Shown in pieces: positions 3,800 to 6,386 of a stretch of 6,386 nt of DNA; position 1 is the stretch's first letter; every line of letters begins with the position of its first letter. The position numbers were made by a program, and so were the translations under genes. Source of the stretch: a bacterium (GTDB lineage: Bacteria > Nitrospinota_A > UBA7883 > JACRGQ01); NCBI GenBank assembly GCA_021815535.1, contig JAKAGL010000144.1:1-6386 (forward strand), given 5' to 3'. The notes below the pieces were generated by a model. That model searched no databases. It was not told the DNA's origin and was given only the letters and a program-made list of their open reading frames with translations.

Positions 3800-4528
3800 A
3801 TGTTTACCGAGATATTGAAGTCCTCTAAAACCGCAGTGAATGATCGCGTATCCAGTCCCTTGGCGGGAGCATTTGTAACATCTTGGTGTATAGTAAACTA
3901 CCAAATAATTGTGCATTTGTTGATGGGTAGTGAAAGTGCAACCGAAAGACTTAACCATATTCACCACTTGGAATATCTGAATACGAACCCCTTTTTGACG
4001 TTCTCTTTTATGTTCTCTATTCCTTTTTTGTCGGCATTAGCCTGGATTTATATATACCCAAAGTTCGCTAAAGAACCTTTTGAGTATGCAATGAGAGTCC
4101 AAGTGGAACAAATGCAGCGTGGAATGGAGATCAAAGGGGATCGGATGTACTCGCGGAATGAATATGAAGCAATAAGGGGCGAAAAGGATGAAGCTGTCTT
4201 GTTGGAGCGGAAGTTGAAAAGCGAATATTCTGAGCTCGTCAAAAAGGTAGAGGAAGGGGCCAACACCGCTATAGCAGGATTAAAGCAACAGATCGATAAA
4301 CTTAGTGATGAACTTAGCCAAAGCGATAAAGATCATGCCTACAAAAACTCCTTGATCATTTCTCTACAATCAACGATTGGTCAACTGGGGCAGTATAAAT
4401 CGGCTATAGAAAAACAAGGTGAGGAAGCGGCGCGAAGAGCAAGGGATGAGGCTAAAGGTAGGGCAATGGAGAGAGGGTATTCAGTAGGTGGTCCGCCTGG
4501 GAGCAGAATCGAACACAAGTTTAAATAG
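3800..4528 (+). CDS. two-TM membrane protein with a long cytoplasmic coiled coil, function unknown
   Basis: 242 aa, not assigned to a named family. After MFTEILKSSKTAVNDRV come a conserved-looking SSPLAGAFVTSW, TM1 at about 21-42, a 22-residue loop with ERLNHIHH, TM2 at about 65-87, a basic PKFAKEPFEYAMR, then a charged helical region at about 97-220 with heptad-like Leu/Ile/Val spacing, and a Gly/Pro tail (PPGSRIEHKFK). Basic residues flank both TM segments on the inside, so both ends should be cytoplasmic. The start ‘M..ILKSS.….P..GAF..SW’ recalls hypothetical membrane proteins I associate with accessory islands; this is memory, not a search. It is AT-richer than its neighbours (37% and 47% GC in two 60-base lines against 63% in dnaX), suggesting transfer. 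ATG 3800 is the first start after the in-frame TAG at 3794; no Shine-Dalgarno precedes it. Confidence 0.75.
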   Translation: MFTEILKSSKTAVNDRVSSPLAGAFVTSWCIVNYQIIVHLLMGSESATERLNHIHHLEYLNTNPFLTFSFMFSIPFLSALAWIYIYPKFAKEPFEYAMRVQVEQMQRGMEIKGDRMYSRNEYEAIRGEKDEAVLLERKLKSEYSELVKKVEEGANTAIAGLKQQIDKLSDELSQSDKDHAYKNSLIISLQSTIGQLGQYKSAIEKQGEEAARRARDEAKGRAMERGYSVGGPPGSRIEHKFK

Positions 4529-4696
4529 GCGTAATAGTTTTGATAGAGGTGGTGTTTTCGCTTTGAAGAGTTATTGTCAATTGTCGTGAACTGAGACTGG
4601 CAGCCGCCCTGCTTAATGAAGTTAAAGTCGTTTTTTTTCATTCAGGAACGGATTGTAACCCTCAGCAGTATTTTTTGCATGCGTCGACATTTTTTG
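4529..4696. other. gene-free stretch before the SRP RNA
   Basis: I find no credible ORF. It holds a T8 run at 4631-4638. A weak nested pairing precedes it: GACT (4595-4598) with AGTC (4626-4629), enclosing GCAG (4600-4603) with CTGC (4609-4612). This could act as a poor terminator for the membrane-protein gene. No copy of the SRP RNA 3' end that would mark an integration site is seen here. Confidence 0.3.
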
Positions 4697-4705
4697 TGTT
4701 ATCAT
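4697..4705 (+). promoter_or_regulatory. extended -10 promoter of the SRP RNA gene
   Basis: TGTTATCAT at 4697-4705 is a TGn extension plus TATCAT (5 of 6 matches). The -35 region is poor; TTGCAT at 4675-4680 is 19 bp upstream, which the extended -10 would compensate. Transcription would start near 4712, about 20 nt ahead of the likely mature RNA end, as expected of a precursor trimmed later. Confidence 0.5.
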
Positions 4706-4732
4706 CTGCACTCTGTTTTAGGGACATAGTGT

Positions 4733-4831
4733 TTGCCGGGTCTTACGCGACCCGATCCTGCTAACCCCGCCAGGTCCGGAAGGAAGCAACGGTACGCGGA
4801 GTGTCGGGGGCGCTGTAAGGGTGCCCGGCTT
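4733..4831 (+). ncRNA. ffs: signal recognition particle RNA, 4.5S type
   Basis: This RNA joins Ffh to form the signal recognition particle, which brings ribosomes making inner-membrane proteins to FtsY. The diagnostic apical domain is at 4774-4788 (GTCCGGAAGGAAGCA), with a GGAA tetraloop (4778-4781) closed by C-G pairs and the conserved asymmetric loop beside it. The ends close as a helix: GCCGGG (4735-4740) with CCCGGC (4824-4829). About 95-100 nt, so the short bacterial form without an Alu domain. Exact ends are inferred. It lies directly before dnaX in the same direction, an arrangement also known elsewhere, for example scr-dnaX in Bacillus. CGGGTC (4737-4742) and GACCCG (4749-4754) could pair locally while the RNA is being made. 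Confidence 0.93.
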
Positions 4832-4838
4832 TTTTTTT
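4808..4838 (+). terminator. intrinsic terminator of the SRP RNA gene
   Basis: Nine T residues (4830-4838) follow the SRP RNA 3' arm. The stem can be the RNA's own closing helix or a local one, GGGCGC (4808-4813) with GTGCCC (4821-4826, one G-T pair). The T run ends 25 bp before the dnaX ATG, so dnaX needs readthrough or a promoter of its own in that gap. Confidence 0.75.
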
Positions 4839-4848
4839 AAGTTCGCCC

Positions 4849-4860
4849 TATAATGGAGGG
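4849..4860 (+). promoter_or_regulatory. consensus -10 hexamer next to the dnaX ribosome site
   Basis: An exact TATAAT (4849-4854) is followed directly by GGAGGG (4855-4860), the dnaX ribosome site. As a promoter it would start transcription at about 4861-4864, at the start codon, giving a leaderless or nearly leaderless mRNA and leaving the ribosome site untranscribed. No -35 match lies 15-18 bp upstream, where the SRP terminator is. It may be chance; the ribosome site itself is secure. Confidence 0.3.
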
Positions 4861-4863
4861 GTG

Positions 4864-6386
4864 ATGGAAGACGCAAGCGGCAAAAAATCCGGCTATCAGG
4901 TGATGGCGCTCAAGTGGCGTCCCGGCACCTTCGCCGATGTCGTCGGGCAACAGCACATCGTCCGCTCACTCTCCAACGCCATCAAGCTCGACCGCATCGC
5001 GGGCGCGTACCTCTTTTGCGGCACGCGCGGCGTGGGCAAAACCTCGATGGCCCGCATCTTCAGCCGCAGTATCAATTGCGAGAAGGGGCCCACCACCACC
5101 CCTTGCGGCACGTGCCGCAACTGCATCGAGATCGCCGAAGGCAACTCGATGGACGTGGTGGAGATAGACGGCGCCAGCAACAACGGCGTGGACAACATAC
5201 GCGAGATACGCGACCACCTGCAGTACGCCCCGGTGAAATGCCGGATGAAAATATACATCATCGACGAAGTGCACATGCTTTCGGGCGCGGCATTCAACGC
5301 CTTCCTCAAAACGCTGGAAGAGCCGCCGCCGCATACCGTGTTCATCATGGCCACCACCGAGCAGAGCAAACTGCCCGATACGGTGCTTTCGCGCTGCCAG
5401 GTGTTTGAGTTCCGCGCGCTCTCCGATCAGGAGATAGCGGGGCGCCTGCAGAAGATCATCGATAGCGACGGCATAAAGATCACCCCCGGCGCGGTGTTGA
5501 TGATCGCCCGCCGCGCCGAAGGCTCGATGCGCGACGCGCAATCACTGCTGGATCAGGCCGCCTCCTACGCCGCCGAGAGCATCGACGAGGAACTGCTTGG
5601 CATGGTGCTGGGGCTGGTCTCGCGCGAGAAGATATGGGCCGTGCTGGGGGCCATCACCCGCAAAGAGGTGGACGAAACCCTGCGCCAACTGCACGATCTT
5701 TACTACGCCGGGTTCGAGGTGGGGGTGATACTGCGCGAACTGTTCGAAGCGGTGCGCGCGCTCACCATCGTGAAGGTAAGCAACGCCCCCGAAAAGATAC
5801 TGAAAGAGACCGATGACGCGCTGGCCGTGATGAAACAGTTGGTTGATGGGGTCACGCCGGGCCGGTTGCAGCAATACTATGATATTCTTCTGCGCGCCAA
5901 ATCGCAGGCCGCCACGGCGGGCAATCCGCTATCGGTGCTGGAGATGGCGTTGATAAAAATGGTGCGGCTGGACGATGTGATCCCGGTGGCGGAATTGGTG
6001 GAACGGATGAAGGGGATGCCCGCCGCCGCGCCGCAACCGCAGGCGGCATCCGCCGCGCCCCGCTTTGCGCCGCCATCCGCGCCGCCGCGCCCCGCATCTG
6101 CCGGAGCGCGCCAATCCGCCCCTGCGCAAAACCATGACGCGCAGTCTTCCGCCGCCGCGCCCGTTGCGGGCGATACGTGGGAAGCCGTCCGCTCTGCCGT
6201 CAAAGAGAAAAAACCGTTGCTGGCCTCATCGCTCGACAAGATGTCATTCAGTATGGAAGTGGGGAAGGCGGTGCTGGGCTATCCGGAGGAGCAGTCGTTC
6301 ATCCGCGACCAGTGCGAGCAGAACCGCGAACTGATAGAAGGGGCGCTGCAATCGGCCACCGGGCGGCGCATGGCCGTCGTCTTCAG
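4864..6386 (+). CDS. dnaX: DNA polymerase III subunits tau/gamma (3' end outside the window)
   Basis: DnaX is the ATPase of the clamp loader that places the beta clamp on DNA and, as tau, links polymerase cores and helicase. 507 codons are present with no stop. Seen in order: the N-terminal YQVMALKWRPGTFADVVGQ; Walker A GTRGVGKTS (53-61); zinc ligands C72, C81, C84, C87; Walker B IYIIDEVHML (130-139); TTEQSKLPDTVLSRCQ with the SRC arginine finger (176-178); the clamp-loader middle and collar domains to about 380; an Ala/Pro-rich linker (about 386-436); and the start of the tau-specific C-terminal region. ATG 4864 is chosen over in-frame GTG 4861 because GGAGG (4855-4859) is four bases from the ATG and one base from the GTG. 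No convincing frameshift site for a shorter gamma form is seen. A ybaB-recR pair often follows dnaX and may lie outside. Confidence 0.97.
   Translation, partial: MEDASGKKSGYQVMALKWRPGTFADVVGQQHIVRSLSNAIKLDRIAGAYLFCGTRGVGKTSMARIFSRSINCEKGPTTTPCGTCRNCIEIAEGNSMDVVEIDGASNNGVDNIREIRDHLQYAPVKCRMKIYIIDEVHMLSGAAFNAFLKTLEEPPPHTVFIMATTEQSKLPDTVLSRCQVFEFRALSDQEIAGRLQKIIDSDGIKITPGAVLMIARRAEGSMRDAQSLLDQAASYAAESIDEELLGMVLGLVSREKIWAVLGAITRKEVDETLRQLHDLYYAGFEVGVILRELFEAVRALTIVKVSNAPEKILKETDDALAVMKQLVDGVTPGRLQQYYDILLRAKSQAATAGNPLSVLEMALIKMVRLDDVIPVAELVERMKGMPAAAPQPQAASAAPRFAPPSAPPRPASAGARQSAPAQNHDAQSSAAAPVAGDTWEAVRSAVKEKKPLLASSLDKMSFSMEVGKAVLGYPEEQSFIRDQCEQNRELIEGALQSATGRRMAVVF

Noticed and set aside
4735..4838. 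Attachment site of an element integrated at the SRP RNA gene
   Set aside because: No second copy of the ffs 3' end and no integrase gene are found in the window; the accessory genes lie on the 5' side of ffs.
4914..5541. Overlapping ORFs on both strands within dnaX
   Set aside because: The frame from 4864 encodes unmistakable DnaX with Walker A, zinc Cys, Walker B and SRC motifs and stays open to the window end; the others are shadows.
6200..6220. Programmed frameshift site in dnaX making a short gamma form
   Set aside because: There is a six-A run over two Lys codons (6208-6213), but no A-AAA-AAG type heptamer, and the -1 frame stays open to the window end. A +1 shift would stop at 6332-6334, but no known signal for it is visible.

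Overview
This looks like chromosomal DNA of a Gram-negative bacterium of moderate to high GC; the phylum cannot be fixed from the sequence. The clues are a short 4.5S-type SRP RNA without an Alu domain, an ffs-dnaX gene pair, DUF3391/HD-GYP cyclic-di-GMP phosphodiesterases, a periplasmic FGE-like protein and GC-rich codon use. Sample lines of the HD-GYP and dnaX genes count about 63% GC. Lines of the gene at 3800-4528 count about 37-47%, so that gene looks acquired.

Layout. (1) 1-1617: the last 36 codons of one HD-GYP-type protein, a spacer with a good sigma70-like promoter, then a complete HD-GYP protein of 418 aa whose C-terminal tail matches the upstream one. They are tandem paralogues, probably both degrading c-di-GMP. 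(2) 1645-2271, minus strand: an exported FGE/SUMF-fold protein without the catalytic cysteines, convergent with the HD-GYP gene. (3) 2308-2687: no gene, but two copies of a composite hairpin-rich repeat that share an identical 54-bp block. (4) 2688-3471: a complete Phd/YefM-type antitoxin and PIN-domain toxin operon, with an extended -10 promoter inside a near-perfect palindrome just upstream. (5) 3472-3799: no full gene, but a dense run of dyads, a sigma70-like promoter and a 9-codon leader ORF. (6) 3800-4528: an AT-rich gene for a two-TM protein with a long cytoplasmic coiled coil, function unknown. (7) 4697-6386: promoter, SRP RNA gene and its U-tract terminator, then dnaX, which runs off the window after 507 codons.

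How the parts relate. ffs-dnaX is conserved housekeeping DNA. The stretch from about 2308 to 4528 reads as an accessory insertion zone: dispersed repeats, a toxin-antitoxin module and an AT-rich membrane-protein gene. The best candidate for something undescribed is the 3700-4528 unit, in which a promoter with operator-like dyads drives a tiny leader ORF whose stop lies 3 nt before a membrane/coiled-coil gene that has no Shine-Dalgarno of its own. A second odd point is the FGE-like gene, where a strong Shine-Dalgarno and GTG start run into an in-frame TAG after three codons.
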